A DNA stretch of 64,000 nt from Idiomarina seosinensis (GCF_003987275.1 NZ_PIQF01000003.1:321171-385170), one strand, 5' to 3'; shown: positions 37,018 to 48,164, counted from the stretch's first letter. Notes: generated by a model from the sequence alone, not told the origin. Numbers and translations are program-made.

Positions 37018-37215
37018 AAACAACCTCTTTGTGACAGATTTTGCCACTATAAACGGGTTTGCGGTAAATTTGTATCAAAGGATGTTAATACAAGCTGTTA
37101 TTTTTTTAACGTTTTATCATAAAATCATAGATAGTTCGGTGATGCTACTTGCTGAAAAAGTGAATTCAGGTATGCTAAAAGTTAGTATTGTAGTCGCCGA
37201 AGTTGGGACAAAATA

Positions 37216-37839
37216 ATGAAGATATTAATCATTGATCCGTCGTTTTACATGCGCGCGGGACTTATACAAGTTCTTACAAACTATGCGGCGCAGCCCTCTA
37301 TTTTCGAGGCGGAATCATTTGCTGTAGCGGAAACCTATTTAGCGGCTGACGAGTACGACCTTATTTTTATTGAAATGAACTTACCGGACGAAGAAATTCG
37401 CCCGGCATTGCAACGCTTAAAACGGTTGGCCCCGCGAGCTCACAACGTGTTATTTACTCAGGCTCGTTCGTTGAGTGATGTTAGACAAGTGCTGGCCGCA
37501 GGAGTCAGAAGTTATTTACCCAAAGACGCTTCGGCAGAACATGCGAAACTAGCGATTAAAAGTTTGCTCAACGGCGATCGCTATATTCCGGATGACCCAA
37601 CGTTAAATGAACCTCGCAGTCACTCTAGCGGCGTTGAAACCTTCTTGTCGCCCCGACAGCTGGAGATTATGCAATTGTTGGCACAAGGGCTTTCGAATAA
37701 AGAAATCGCGAATATATTAGGCATTACAGAAGGCACCATACGTGTGCATTTATCCGCAATTTTCAAAGCCATTAAAGTGTCTAACCGTACAGAAGCCACT
37801 TTGTGGTATTTGTTAAGACAGAAAAAGTTAGTTGATTAA
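37216..37839 (+). CDS. NarL/LuxR-type response regulator with atypical receiver
   Basis: C-terminal LSPRQLEIMQLLAQGLSNKEIANILGITEGTIRVHLSAIFKAI; receiver with E53 at the phospho-acceptor position. Confidence 0.88.
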   Translation: MKILIIDPSFYMRAGLIQVLTNYAAQPSIFEAESFAVAETYLAADEYDLIFIEMNLPDEEIRPALQRLKRLAPRAHNVLFTQARSLSDVRQVLAAGVRSYLPKDASAEHAKLAIKSLLNGDRYIPDDPTLNEPRSHSSGVETFLSPRQLEIMQLLAQGLSNKEIANILGITEGTIRVHLSAIFKAIKVSNRTEATLWYLLRQKKLVD

Positions 37840-37845
37840 CGCTCT

Positions 37846-38370
37846 ATGTCCTTGAATCGACTTTTTGAACAGCTCGAGTCGCACAGTCACGCCCCGACTG
37901 AGCAGTGGGACCCTCCTTATTGTGGTGAGATCCCGTTGCGGATTAAAAGTAATGGTGACTGGGAATACCAGGGAAGCAAAATAGAACGCCCACAATTGGT
38001 TAAACTTTTTGCTTCGGTATTGGTAAAAGAACAACAGGATTACTTTTTGGTAACGCCGGCGGAAAAGGTTAAAATAGCGGTCGATGATGCGCCGTTTGTA
38101 ATAACCGGCTGGGAACAAGTCGAAGTAGATGGTGAGCGGGCAGTACAAGTCATTACCAATATTGGTGAGCGCTATGTTTTGTCGCAACAAACGCCGCTGG
38201 TCGTGATTGGCGACCTGCCTTATGTGCGTCTACTAAGAGGTATGACCGCAAAAGTACACCGAAATGTATATTATCAATGGGCAGAGATGGCTGAGCCTGG
38301 CTCAGATAAAGCTGATAAAGAATTTGTTATCCACAGCGCAGGTCAGGCGTTTTCGCTTGGGCATGCTTGA
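37846..38370 (+). CDS. DUF1285 domain protein
   Basis: PPYCGEIPLRIKSNGDWEYQGSKIERPQLVKLFASVL... Confidence 0.8.
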   Translation: MSLNRLFEQLESHSHAPTEQWDPPYCGEIPLRIKSNGDWEYQGSKIERPQLVKLFASVLVKEQQDYFLVTPAEKVKIAVDDAPFVITGWEQVEVDGERAVQVITNIGERYVLSQQTPLVVIGDLPYVRLLRGMTAKVHRNVYYQWAEMAEPGSDKADKEFVIHSAGQAFSLGHA

Positions 38371-38398
38371 TCAATAGGAAAGAGTCGGTTAAGCCTTT

Positions 38399-39826
38399 AT
38401 GAGTAACGGCAAAACAATTTACCTGCTGGAGCAAGATAAACAGCGTCAACAACGTTTAGAAACAGTGCTGACTTTTATTGGCGAACGGGTATCGACGCTT
38501 ACATCGATAAGCAGCGGTGCGCCATTGTCAGATGCTCTGTGCGTTATCGCAGGTAATGGCATTGATGATTTAGAACTGCACGCGAGCGAAAATCCGGCGA
38601 TTCCTTTTATTTGTGCAGCGGAGCAACACCAGGCGGCATTAAAGCGCGCCAACGTTATTGGGCCAATTGATGACACGGTCGACTATCAGGAGTTGTCGCG
38701 CTGGCTGCATTACTGTCATACCTACCACCGTAATCTGGTCCAGCATCACGGCTCACATAATCAAAAGGCAGGCGTTTTAGAATCCATGCTGGTGGGTCAA
38801 AGCGACGCGTTGCAAAATATTAAACGGATGGTCGCGCAAGTCTCCGGCAGTGACGCCAATGTTTTAGTATTAGGTGAGTCAGGAACCGGTAAAGAAGTTG
38901 TCGCTCGTGGTATTCACCAAATGTCCGAACGTAAACAAGGGCCCTTTGTACCGGTTAACTGTGGTGCGATCCCTGGCGACTTGCTTGAGAGTGAGCTGTT
39001 CGGCCATGAAAAAGGCGCCTTCACAGGCGCTATTGGTACGCGTAAAGGGCGCTTTGAACTGGCGCAAGGCGGCACACTGTTTTTAGATGAAATCGGTGAT
39101 ATGCCATTAGCCATGCAAGTTAAGCTTTTACGAGTGCTGCAAGAGCGAACCTTTGAGCGGGTAGGTGGAGCCAAAAGTCTAAAGGCTGACGTAAGAGTTG
39201 TCGCCGCTACGCATCGGCATTTAGAGACGATGATAAACGAAGGAAAGTTCCGCGAAGATCTGTACTATCGATTGAACGTTTTCCCGATCGAAGTGCCTTC
39301 CTTGCGCGAACGACAGGACGACGTGCCGATACTGTTGCGGGAACTTACCGCACGCTTTAAGAAAGAGCAGGGCGTTGGTGTTCGTTTTACGACGGAAGCA
39401 CTGGACTCATTGTCCAAACATCACTGGCCGGGTAACGTACGCGAGCTGACCAACCTAATTGAACGGTTGACGATTATGCACCCGGAGCAATTAGTTGATG
39501 TGCAGGATTTGCCGCCGAAATATCAACACGTTGAGCACCAACCAGTGGCCCCGGATTATCCCGATGAGTTGTTAGAGCGGGAGGCGTTAAACTCTATCTT
39601 TGGCGACGATGATTTAGAAGATGAGACTGACGTGCAGACACCGGTCAGCTCAGAGTTAACGGATGACGGTGTTAACCTTAAGGATATGCTGAGCGAACTT
39701 GAAATTGAAATGATCCGTCAGGCACTGCAGAAAGCCGACGGTGTTGTGGCGAAGGCTGCCGAATTGCTCAGCATGCGTCGTACCACGCTGGTTGAAAAGA
39801 TGAAGAAATATCAAATAAAGCAATAG
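38399..39826 (+). CDS. flrA: Sigma-54-dependent flagellar master regulator FlrA/FleQ-like
   Basis: AAA+ GESGTGKE, GAFTGA, C-terminal Fis-like HTH; upstream of flrBC and fli genes. Confidence 0.9.
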   Translation: MSNGKTIYLLEQDKQRQQRLETVLTFIGERVSTLTSISSGAPLSDALCVIAGNGIDDLELHASENPAIPFICAAEQHQAALKRANVIGPIDDTVDYQELSRWLHYCHTYHRNLVQHHGSHNQKAGVLESMLVGQSDALQNIKRMVAQVSGSDANVLVLGESGTGKEVVARGIHQMSERKQGPFVPVNCGAIPGDLLESELFGHEKGAFTGAIGTRKGRFELAQGGTLFLDEIGDMPLAMQVKLLRVLQERTFERVGGAKSLKADVRVVAATHRHLETMINEGKFREDLYYRLNVFPIEVPSLRERQDDVPILLRELTARFKKEQGVGVRFTTEALDSLSKHHWPGNVRELTNLIERLTIMHPEQLVDVQDLPPKYQHVEHQPVAPDYPDELLEREALNSIFGDDDLEDETDVQTPVSSELTDDGVNLKDMLSELEIEMIRQALQKADGVVAKAAELLSMRRTTLVEKMKKYQIKQ

Positions 39827-39885
39827 GTGTCGGTTTATTGACACCTCTAATCCTCATAAGTCTTTGAAATACAAGCAATAAAAGT

Positions 39886-39900
39886 AGGCATGTTGTTTGC
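39886..39900 (+). promoter_or_regulatory. Sigma-54 promoter upstream of flrBC
   Basis: AGGCATGTTGTTTGC (GG-N10-GC), 44 bp before the flrB start. Confidence 0.7.
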
Positions 39901-39943
39901 ATAATATTGGCTAATTCTTTTTTGGGTTAGCACAGAGGATATT

Positions 39944-40957
39944 ATGCAGGCTCATCGTTCACTAATAGACGCGATGCCTAATGCCGTCATCTTGTTGGAT
40001 GATCAAGGCGTGGTTGAGCATTGTAACGACAATGCCCGGCAACTGATGAATGCCTCACTGGTCGGTCAACTGTGGCGGGATTGCGTCGCTACCTGCTTTT
40101 CACCACAAGAAGACGACTGGCACGAAGTTTCCTTACGCAATGGTCGACGTGTAAAAGTTGATATATCGGGGCTGGAGGATGGCTCCGGACAGCTTATCGT
40201 ACTCACGGATCTGACCGAAACTCGACATTTACAACAAAAAATTAGTCACCTACAACGCTTATCGGCCATGGGTCGCATGGTTGCATCGCTGGCGCATCAA
40301 ATACGCACGCCACTTTCGGCGGCCTTATTATATGCACAAAACCTTGCGACTCCGGGGCTGGATGAAAGTCGCCAACGGCGTTTTTCGGACAAACTGATGT
40401 CCCGACTTAACTCCTTAGAGCAGCAAGTTAACGACATGTTGTTGTTTGCCAAAAGTGGCGATAAGCAGGTGCTTGAACAGATGCCCGCCGAACAGCTGAT
40501 GCAGTCTGTGCTGACATCGGTGCAGCCGTATGCGGACAGTCGCCAGATTGAACTCAAGCAAGTAACTGCCACCAATAGCCCAGATCCAATTATTTTAAAA
40601 GCCAGTCAGGTAGCTTTAAGCGGTGCTATTCAAAACTTAATTACCAACGCCGTAGACGCCAGCAGTTCCGGCCAAACCGTGGTTATTGAAACAGGCTATA
40701 GCGAGACCGACTGGTATTGTTCGGTAACGGATGAGGGGGAAGGCATTCCGGCCGAGCTTAAAGAACAGCTATTAACACCTTTTGTTACTAGTAAACCGAA
40801 CGGCACGGGCTTGGGTTTAGCCGTGGTCAATACGGTCGTTAAGGCGCACCAAGGACAACTGCAATGGCAGAGCGAGGCGGGTCAGGGCACTCAATTTAAG
40901 CTGTCACTGCCGATCTTCGAAATTCAAACGGCTGCCAAGGAGGTGTGTTATGGCTGA
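39944..40957 (+). CDS. flrB: Flagellar sensor histidine kinase FlrB/FleS
   Basis: PAS-like N-terminus, MVASLAHQIRTPLSAALLYAQNL, HATPase motifs. Confidence 0.9.
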   Translation: MQAHRSLIDAMPNAVILLDDQGVVEHCNDNARQLMNASLVGQLWRDCVATCFSPQEDDWHEVSLRNGRRVKVDISGLEDGSGQLIVLTDLTETRHLQQKISHLQRLSAMGRMVASLAHQIRTPLSAALLYAQNLATPGLDESRQRRFSDKLMSRLNSLEQQVNDMLLFAKSGDKQVLEQMPAEQLMQSVLTSVQPYADSRQIELKQVTATNSPDPIILKASQVALSGAIQNLITNAVDASSSGQTVVIETGYSETDWYCSVTDEGEGIPAELKEQLLTPFVTSKPNGTGLGLAVVNTVVKAHQGQLQWQSEAGQGTQFKLSLPIFEIQTAAKEVCYG

Positions 40958-42311
40958 AGCCAATGTACTGATCGTTGAGGACGATGCGGCACTGCGCGAA
41001 GCTATTGTCGACACGCTGGAGCTAGCTGACTATCAGTGTTTACAGGCGGATTCAGGCGAAAGCGCGCTGGTCGAACTTAAAGCTAACACGATTGATCTTG
41101 TTATCAGCGATGTACAAATGCCCGGCATTGATGGGCTGCAGTTACTTCGCAGTATGAAAAATCAGGGTTATGAGCAACCGGTGATTATGATGACGGCGTT
41201 TGCTAAGGTGGATGATGCGGTAATTGCGATGCGCGAAGGTGCTGTCGATTATCTGAGTAAACCCTTTTCAACCGAAGCATTATTGAAGTTGGTACAGCGC
41301 CATTTACCGCTGCAACCAGAACCGGAACAATCGGTGGTTGCTGAAGACCCGAGTAGCCTGGCGTTGCTGGAGATGGCAAAAAAAGTAGCTGCAACCGATG
41401 CCACAGTAATGATTAGTGGCCCCAGTGGTACCGGTAAAGAGGTTTTGGCGCGGTTCATTCATGAGCAGTCAAGTCGCTGTGCTGAGCCCTTTGTCGCTAT
41501 TAATTGTGCGGCGATTCCTGAAAACATGCTGGAGTCTATTTTATTTGGCTACGAAAAGGGCGCCTTTACCGGAGCGACACAAGCATCACCCGGTAAGTTC
41601 GAGCTCGCGCAGGGCGGTACGTTGTTATTGGACGAAGTTACCGAAATGGATATCAACCTGCAGGCCAAACTGCTGCGAGTGTTGCAAGAGCGGCAGGTTG
41701 AACGGCTGGGTGCGCGTAAGTCTATTCATCTTGACGTGCGGGTCATCGCGACCTCTAATCGTCAGTTGCAACAAGCCGTCAGCGACGGCTTATTGCGCGA
41801 GGACTTGCTTTATCGGTTAAATGTATTCCCGTTACAGTGGCGTTCGCTGCGTGACCGGCCGAAAGATATCGTACCAATTGCACAGGCGTTATTGCAGCGC
41901 CATCAGGCTCGACTGGGTATTAAAGGCCCAATTGAGTTTGCAGAGAACACCTGCTCGGTAATGGAAGAATATGAATGGCCGGGCAATATTAGAGAGTTGG
42001 AGAACGTTATTCAACGGGCCCTAGTGTTGCAGTCAGGGGGGATTATTCAGCCTGCAGATTTAATGCTGGAACAGGCCTCAGGGCAGAGTGTTTTGCCTGA
42101 ACAGGTACAGCCCGAGACTACCATAACAACGGCTGCTGACAGTAACGATGACTTAGGTGAGTCGATGTTTCATCAGGAATACCGAATTATCAAACGCGCT
42201 TTGCAAAAGCACAATGGTAAACGTAAACCGGTTGCTGATGAGCTCGGTATTTCGCCGCGGACATTACGCTATAAGTTAGCGAAAATTCGTGAAAACGGTT
42301 TATCTATTTAG
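40950..42311 (+). CDS. flrC: Sigma-54-dependent flagellar response regulator FlrC/FleR
   Basis: Receiver ([14 protein letters not shown]...VISDVQMPG), AAA+ GPSGTGKE, Fis-type HTH. Confidence 0.92.
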   Translation: MAEANVLIVEDDAALREAIVDTLELADYQCLQADSGESALVELKANTIDLVISDVQMPGIDGLQLLRSMKNQGYEQPVIMMTAFAKVDDAVIAMREGAVDYLSKPFSTEALLKLVQRHLPLQPEPEQSVVAEDPSSLALLEMAKKVAATDATVMISGPSGTGKEVLARFIHEQSSRCAEPFVAINCAAIPENMLESILFGYEKGAFTGATQASPGKFELAQGGTLLLDEVTEMDINLQAKLLRVLQERQVERLGARKSIHLDVRVIATSNRQLQQAVSDGLLREDLLYRLNVFPLQWRSLRDRPKDIVPIAQALLQRHQARLGIKGPIEFAENTCSVMEEYEWPGNIRELENVIQRALVLQSGGIIQPADLMLEQASGQSVLPEQVQPETTITTAADSNDDLGESMFHQEYRIIKRALQKHNGKRKPVADELGISPRTLRYKLAKIRENGLSI

Positions 42312-42333
42312 TAAGAAACTCGTCAATAAAAAG

Positions 42334-42350
42334 TTGGCATCCGATTTGCA
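42334..42350 (+). promoter_or_regulatory. Sigma-54 promoter upstream of fliE
   Basis: TTGGCATCCGATTTGCA, a strong -24/-12 match. Confidence 0.85.
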
Positions 42351-42398
42351 TTAACTCTGTTAACGAATCCAATTGCGGAAATTTTGACGGAGACCAAG

Positions 42399-42731
42399 AT
42401 GAAAGTCGATGCCAACGCAGCCTATCAACAGTGGCAAGCCTTATCTGGTGCAAGTGCAAGCCAGGATAAAGCGACCAATGTCAACGCGCTACCGGGTAAC
42501 AATGCCCAAGCCGACTTCTCTAACATGCTGAAAAATGCCATTGATAACGTTAATGAGCTACAGCAAACCTCGGGTGACTTAAAAACTCGCATGGAGTTAG
42601 GCGATCCGAACGTGACGCTGGAACAAACCATGATCGCCAGTCAAAAATCCAGTATCGCTTTTGAAGCAACCGTACAAGTAAGAAACAAGGTTGTTGAAGC
42701 GTATAAAGAAATTATGTCAATGCCGGTCTAA
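42399..42731 (+). CDS. fliE: Flagellar hook-basal body protein FliE
   Basis: MKVDANAAYQQW...QTMIASQKSSIAFEATVQVRNKVVEAYKEIMSMPV; ATG start preferred to the tracked TTG. Confidence 0.94.
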   Translation: MKVDANAAYQQWQALSGASASQDKATNVNALPGNNAQADFSNMLKNAIDNVNELQQTSGDLKTRMELGDPNVTLEQTMIASQKSSIAFEATVQVRNKVVEAYKEIMSMPV

Positions 42732-42756
42732 CCGGACCTGATTAGGGAGTTAAATT

Positions 42757-44469
42757 GTGGCTGAATCAACTGACCTGATGGTAACCGAGCCCGGCACCAA
42801 TACCCAGGGCAACGACACTGAATCAACCGAGAAAAAATCCGGCATTATGGATATGATCGGCAACTTTGACATGTTACGTCAGGTTGTAGTGGTGTTAGCG
42901 CTGGCGATTTGTGTGGCGATAGCGGTATTCATCATGCTGTGGGCACAAGAGTCAACATATCGGCCACTGGCAAAGATGGAAACTGAGCAGTTGGTGAGCA
43001 CCCTCGACTACCTGGACGCCAATGGCATTGAATACAGCGTAGAAGGCAACACCGTCTCAGTCCCTGAAGAAAACTACGACGCGATTAAACTGCAATTAAC
43101 CCGCGCTGGTGTAGATTATGGTCAAACTGAAAGTACGGGTTCAGAGATTTTAATGAGCGAACCCGGCTTTGGTGTGAGCCAAAGGTTAGAACGCGAACGC
43201 TTATTGCACTCACGCGAAGTTCAACTAGCGCGTGCTATCGAAGAAATGAAAGCCGTTACGGCAGCAAGAGTACTGTTAGCCGTACCAAAAGAAAATGTCT
43301 TTGCTCGCCGTGAAAAGCAGCCAAAGGCATCGGTGATGCTAAAGGTTCGTGGAACTCAGTCGCTGGGTGAGGAAGAGGTTGCGTCGATAGTCGATATGGT
43401 CGCTTCGTCTGTTACCGGTCTACAGACTGAACATGTCACCGTAACGGATCAAAATGGTCGCTTATTAAACTCCGGCTCACAGAGTGCGCTTGCCGCACAA
43501 AGCAGCCGAGAATATCAGTTAGAACTTAAGCGCGAACAAGAGCTACGCCAGAAAATTGACAGCATTCTAATTCCAGTTCTGGGTTACGACAATTACACCG
43601 CTGAAGTCGACGTTACTATGGACTTTACCCGTAAAGAAACGACCCAACGGCAGTATAATCCTGATATGCCTGCTATTCGCAGCGAAATGACCAGTGAAAC
43701 TCGTTCTAACGGGACTGCGATTGGCGGTATACCGGGCGCATTGAGCAACCAGCCACCACTGGAATCGGATATTCCTGAGCAAGCTAATGGTAGTAGTGCG
43801 CAGCGCCAAGGCAGCGGCAGCATGAGCCGCGAGGCGACCCGCAATTATGAGTTGGATAACTCGGTGAGTTATACTCAAAGCCAAACCGGCGTCATTGATC
43901 GCTTGAGCGTGTCGGTCGCCGTGAATCAGGAAACGACTCAGAATGCCGAAGGCGAGTCTGTGCAGCAGCCGCACTCTGAACGAGAACTAGAAAACATTCG
44001 TCGCTTGCTGCAGGGCAGCCTTGGCTTCAGTTTGAACCGCGGAGACTCGCTGGAAGTGGTTTCTGTACCATTTGCGCAGCTGCCGGACCTGGGTGAAGCA
44101 GAGCCTGCAGTTTGGGATCAACCATGGTTCTGGCGCGCATTACGTTTAGTGATGGGTGCTCTGGTCATCATCGTATTGATTGTTGCTGTCGTTCGACCCA
44201 TGCTGAAGAAACTAATGAACCCAACGCAGGATCTCGAAGACGATGCACATGCGTTAATGGACGATGACGAGGCGATGGGCGATGAGACGATCGATCTGTT
44301 ATCCTCTCAGTTTGATGAAAGCTCAATCGGCTTTGGTGCTGACGGTAGCTTGCAGTTACCGGACTTACATAAAGATGAAGATCTGCTGAAAGCGGTTCGC
44401 GCGCTAGTTGCAAACGAGCCAGAGTTGTCTTCTCAAGTGGTTAAAGCGTGGTTAAACGAAGATGCCTAA
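42757..44469 (+). CDS. fliF: Flagellar MS-ring protein FliF
   Basis: YRPLAKMETEQLVSTLDYLDANGIEY... and FliF C-terminus. Confidence 0.96.
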   Translation: MAESTDLMVTEPGTNTQGNDTESTEKKSGIMDMIGNFDMLRQVVVVLALAICVAIAVFIMLWAQESTYRPLAKMETEQLVSTLDYLDANGIEYSVEGNTVSVPEENYDAIKLQLTRAGVDYGQTESTGSEILMSEPGFGVSQRLERERLLHSREVQLARAIEEMKAVTAARVLLAVPKENVFARREKQPKASVMLKVRGTQSLGEEEVASIVDMVASSVTGLQTEHVTVTDQNGRLLNSGSQSALAAQSSREYQLELKREQELRQKIDSILIPVLGYDNYTAEVDVTMDFTRKETTQRQYNPDMPAIRSEMTSETRSNGTAIGGIPGALSNQPPLESDIPEQANGSSAQRQGSGSMSREATRNYELDNSVSYTQSQTGVIDRLSVSVAVNQETTQNAEGESVQQPHSERELENIRRLLQGSLGFSLNRGDSLEVVSVPFAQLPDLGEAEPAVWDQPWFWRALRLVMGALVIIVLIVAVVRPMLKKLMNPTQDLEDDAHALMDDDEAMGDETIDLLSSQFDESSIGFGADGSLQLPDLHKDEDLLKAVRALVANEPELSSQVVKAWLNEDA

Positions 44470-45508
44470 TACACAGATGCAAACCCAAAAAGGTCAGTCA
44501 GACTTTGACGTTCACAGTCTTGAAGGCGTTGAAAAAGCCGCCATTTTGCTGCTGAGCTTGTCAGAAGAAGACGCGGCGCAGATCCTTAAACACTTGGAAC
44601 CTAAGCAGGTTCAAAAAGTGGGAATGGCGATGTCGAGCCTACAGGACTTTAATCAGGATAAAGTGAATGCGGTGCATAACTTATTCCTGGAAGAGATTCA
44701 GAAATTTACCAATATTGGCTTTAAGAGCGAAGAGTTTGTGCGCAAGGCACTCACTTCTGCTCTGGGTGAAGACAAAGCTGGTAATCTGATCGAGCAAATT
44801 GTAATGGGCGGCGGCTCGAAAGGTCTTGATTCGCTTAAATGGATGGACTCGAAGCAAGTAGCCACCATTATTCGTAACGAGCACCCACAGATTCAGACAA
44901 TTGTTATGTCATACCTGGATGCCGACCAGAGTGCCGAAATCATGTCGCAGTTCCCGGAAAAAGTGCGGCTGGATCTGATGATGCGAATTGCCAACTTAGA
45001 AGAAGTACAACCGGCGGCGTTGCAAGAACTGAACGAAATTATGGAGAAACAATTCGCTGGTCAGGCTGGTGCGCAAGCGGCGAAGATGGGTGGTCTGAAG
45101 GCTGCGGCCGATATTATGAACTACCTGGATACCAATATCGAAGGCCAGCTGATGGATGCTATCCGCGAGCAGGACGAAGAAATGAGTCAGCAGATTCAGG
45201 ACTTGATGTTTGTGTTCGAAAACTTAGTAGAAGTAGACGATCGTGGCATTCAGGCGCTATTGCGTGAAGTCGAGGGTGATGTTCTGCAAAAAGCTCTGAA
45301 GGGCGCCGACGATAATGTCAAAGAGAAGGTCTTTAAAAACATGTCAAAACGAGCTGGAGAAATGCTTAAAGACGATCTTGAAGCTATGGGACCTGTTCGT
45401 ATTAGTGACGTGGAAGCTGCACAAAAAGACATTCTGGCTGTGGCTCGTCGGTTAGCGGATGCTGGCGAAATTATGCTCGGCGGTGGCGGCAGTGACGAAT
45501 TCCTATAA
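44462..45508 (+). CDS. fliG: Flagellar motor switch protein FliG
   Basis: GVEKAAILLLSLSEEDAAQILKHLEPKQVQKVG; MFVFENLVEVDDRGIQALLREV. Confidence 0.97.
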   Translation: MPNTQMQTQKGQSDFDVHSLEGVEKAAILLLSLSEEDAAQILKHLEPKQVQKVGMAMSSLQDFNQDKVNAVHNLFLEEIQKFTNIGFKSEEFVRKALTSALGEDKAGNLIEQIVMGGGSKGLDSLKWMDSKQVATIIRNEHPQIQTIVMSYLDADQSAEIMSQFPEKVRLDLMMRIANLEEVQPAALQELNEIMEKQFAGQAGAQAAKMGGLKAAADIMNYLDTNIEGQLMDAIREQDEEMSQQIQDLMFVFENLVEVDDRGIQALLREVEGDVLQKALKGADDNVKEKVFKNMSKRAGEMLKDDLEAMGPVRISDVEAAQKDILAVARRLADAGEIMLGGGGSDEFL

Positions 45509-45531
45509 GCGTTAACAGGTAACGAGCAACT

Positions 45532-46281
45532 ATGAGCGATGGTCAAAAAACAACGGAAAAATGGCAGTTTCCGGATATTACGTCCGACGAACATTTAACA
45601 GGTGGTAAGACCAACGTTCTAAATAAGCCGACTCGTTGGCAGTACGAACCGCCTGAAACCGAGGATGACGAAGAGCCAGAGCTACAGCCTCTGACGGCTG
45701 AAGAACTTGAACAGATTCGTGAAGCGGCTCGTGAAGAAGGGTTTAAAGAAGGTTACAACGCGGGTCATGAAGAAGGCCAACAAGCGGGCCATACCGAAGG
45801 TCTGGAAAACGGTCAACAAGAAGGCTTCGAAAAAGGCTTCGAACAAGGGTTAGCTGACGGCAAGGCAAAGATGGATGTACAGGCTAAAGAGCTTATAAAA
45901 CTATTGGACAGCCTGTCCTATCCTGACCGTAAGCTGACGGATGATATTCAGGCAGAATTAATCGATATGGTTACTGAGTTAACTCAGGCGATATGTCTTG
46001 ATGTTCCGTATTCGCAGCCAGAAATTATAAAGAAAGCTGTACGTGAGGCTCTTGAGGTGCTGCCGGTGACTGATCAACGAGTAGTGATTCATCTAAATCC
46101 TGATGACTTAGAAGTCATTCAGGATATGTACAGCGAAGAAGAATTGAAGCAACACGGCTGGCTATTAAGCAAGGATGAATTGTTGGAGCGCGGAGGTTGT
46201 CGGGTAACGACAGAAAGCTCGTCGGTGGACTACACCCTTAGTAGTCGCATCAAAAGTGTTTTCGACAGTATCAAGGGTTAA
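45532..46281 (+). CDS. fliH: Flagellar assembly protein FliH
   Basis: GxxxG-like repeats (EGFKEGYNAGHEEGQQAGHTEG) and FliH C-terminus. Confidence 0.93.
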   Translation: MSDGQKTTEKWQFPDITSDEHLTGGKTNVLNKPTRWQYEPPETEDDEEPELQPLTAEELEQIREAAREEGFKEGYNAGHEEGQQAGHTEGLENGQQEGFEKGFEQGLADGKAKMDVQAKELIKLLDSLSYPDRKLTDDIQAELIDMVTELTQAICLDVPYSQPEIIKKAVREALEVLPVTDQRVVIHLNPDDLEVIQDMYSEEELKQHGWLLSKDELLERGGCRVTTESSSVDYTLSSRIKSVFDSIKG

Positions 46282-46284
46282 GCC

Positions 46285-47625
46285 ATGAGTGACTCGATAC
46301 TCGCTGGATTAAAGAAAGCACGCGAACGTATTAATCCGCCACCAGTGCTGGTGTCTGGTTATTTGACCCGAGTGGTTGGTTTGATGTTTGAGGCGGTGGG
46401 AGTACGAGCGCCTATTGGCTCTAGCTGTTCGGTTGAGTCTGCTCACGGTGACATTGAGGCGGAAGTTGTGGGCTTTGAAAATAACATTAGTTATTTAATG
46501 CCAACCCAGGACGCGCATGGCGTAGTGCCTGGGGCCAAAGTAAAGCCGCGCTCATCGAAACAAGAACTACCGTTTGGAATGGAGCTGTTAGGAAGGGTTA
46601 TCGACGCCCGTGGTAACCCACTCGACGGTCGCGGCCCTATCTTTTCCGATCAGAAACGCCGTTATCGTAGCCAACCTGTAAACCCTTTAAATCGGCGGCC
46701 GGTTAAACAGCCATTGGACGTGGGAGTTACCGCAATAAACGCCTGCATTACTGTCGGTCAGGGGCAGCGCATGGGGCTTTTTGCCGGTAGTGGTGTTGGT
46801 AAAAGTGTGTTGTTAGGAATGATGACCCGCGGTACCGACGCTGACGTGATTGTGGTTGGCCTTATTGGCGAACGGGGCCGTGAGGTTAAAGAGTTTATCG
46901 AAGAGATACTGGGCGAAGAGGGGCTGGAGAAGTCGGTAGTGGTTGCTGCTCCCGCTGACCAATCACCGCTAATTCGGCTGCGTGGCTGCGAAGCTGCTGC
47001 AGAAATTGCCGAATACTTTCGCGATCAGGGCCTTAATGTATTGCTGTTGATGGATTCGTTGACGCGTTATGCAATGGCACAACGTGAAATTGCGCTGGCC
47101 GTTGGTGAACCCCCGGCAACAAAAGGTTATCCGCCTTCAGTATTTGCCAAATTACCGGCACTGGTGGAACGCGCCGGTAATGGCGGCGAAGGCCAGGGTT
47201 CGGTGACCGCATTTTACACGGTACTTACCGAGGGCGATGATTTGCAGGATCCGATTGCGGATTCGTCACGAGCAATTCTCGATGGCCATATCGTATTAAG
47301 CCGTGAGTTGGCCGACTCGGGGCACTATCCAGCGATAGATATCGAGGCATCGATTAGCCGGGTTATGCCGCAGGTCGTGTCTGATGAACATATGAAACAG
47401 GCCGTTCAGGTTAGAAAGTGGTATTCAAATTATCGTCGGAACCGTGACTTGATTGCGATTGGTGCTTACAGCAAGGGTTCTGATCCCGCTATTGATCAAG
47501 CGATTGCGATGCAGCCGCGGGTAGAACGGTTTTTACAGCAACCGATGAAATCTGTGGTTAGTTATGACGAGAGCCTGATTCAGTTGGCTCAAGTTATTAA
47601 CCCACAGTACCAAAAACAAGGTTAA
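46285..47625 (+). CDS. fliI: Flagellum-specific ATPase FliI
   Basis: [17 protein letters not shown] Walker [14 protein letters not shown]. Confidence 0.97.
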   Translation: MSDSILAGLKKARERINPPPVLVSGYLTRVVGLMFEAVGVRAPIGSSCSVESAHGDIEAEVVGFENNISYLMPTQDAHGVVPGAKVKPRSSKQELPFGMELLGRVIDARGNPLDGRGPIFSDQKRRYRSQPVNPLNRRPVKQPLDVGVTAINACITVGQGQRMGLFAGSGVGKSVLLGMMTRGTDADVIVVGLIGERGREVKEFIEEILGEEGLEKSVVVAAPADQSPLIRLRGCEAAAEIAEYFRDQGLNVLLLMDSLTRYAMAQREIALAVGEPPATKGYPPSVFAKLPALVERAGNGGEGQGSVTAFYTVLTEGDDLQDPIADSSRAILDGHIVLSRELADSGHYPAIDIEASISRVMPQVVSDEHMKQAVQVRKWYSNYRRNRDLIAIGAYSKGSDPAIDQAIAMQPRVERFLQQPMKSVVSYDESLIQLAQVINPQYQKQG

Positions 47626-47636
47626 TGTAATCGCGT

Positions 47637-48101
47637 ATGGCTGAGTTACGACAAATGCACATGTTGCTGGAAATGGAGCAGCGTAAAACTGACGATGCTG
47701 CTGCTCAGTTTGCACAAGTACAGCAACAAGTTAATGAAGAACAACAGCGTTTAGAAGGGCTGTCTCAATACCGTCTGGATTATTTGACGCAGTTACAGCA
47801 GCGCGGCACAAATGGCATTATCTCGCGCCAGTTCGGTCAGTACCACGCGTTTGTTGGTAAGCTCGACGAAGGCGTTGAGCAATTGCACAAATCGGTTGTC
47901 CGACTGCAAGAGGTGGCTAACCAGCGCAAGCAACAATGGTTTGAACAACGCCGTAAGAAAGAATCGATTGAACATTTAATTAATGAACAAAAGAAGCGTG
48001 AAGCTAAAGATGTAGCGCGGCGCGAGCAAAAAAATCTCGATGATTTCTCCAGCCAACGCTTTATTCGCGAAACAAAACTTAGAGCCAGAAAGGGCAGTTA
48101 A
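47637..48101 (+). CDS. fliJ: Flagellar export protein FliJ
   Basis: Coiled-coil protein, position after fliI. Confidence 0.85.
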   Translation: MAELRQMHMLLEMEQRKTDDAAAQFAQVQQQVNEEQQRLEGLSQYRLDYLTQLQQRGTNGIISRQFGQYHAFVGKLDEGVEQLHKSVVRLQEVANQRKQQWFEQRRKKESIEHLINEQKKREAKDVARREQKNLDDFSSQRFIRETKLRARKGS

Positions 48102-48164
48102 GTCTTTAGTTGGTACAGTTATTGCTTTACCAATGGAAGATAATGTCAACATTGAGAGTCTATT

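Noticed and set aside
41416-41820. 134-aa plus-strand ORF overlapping flrC in another frame
   Set aside because: Frame-shifted shadow of the conserved AAA+ region.
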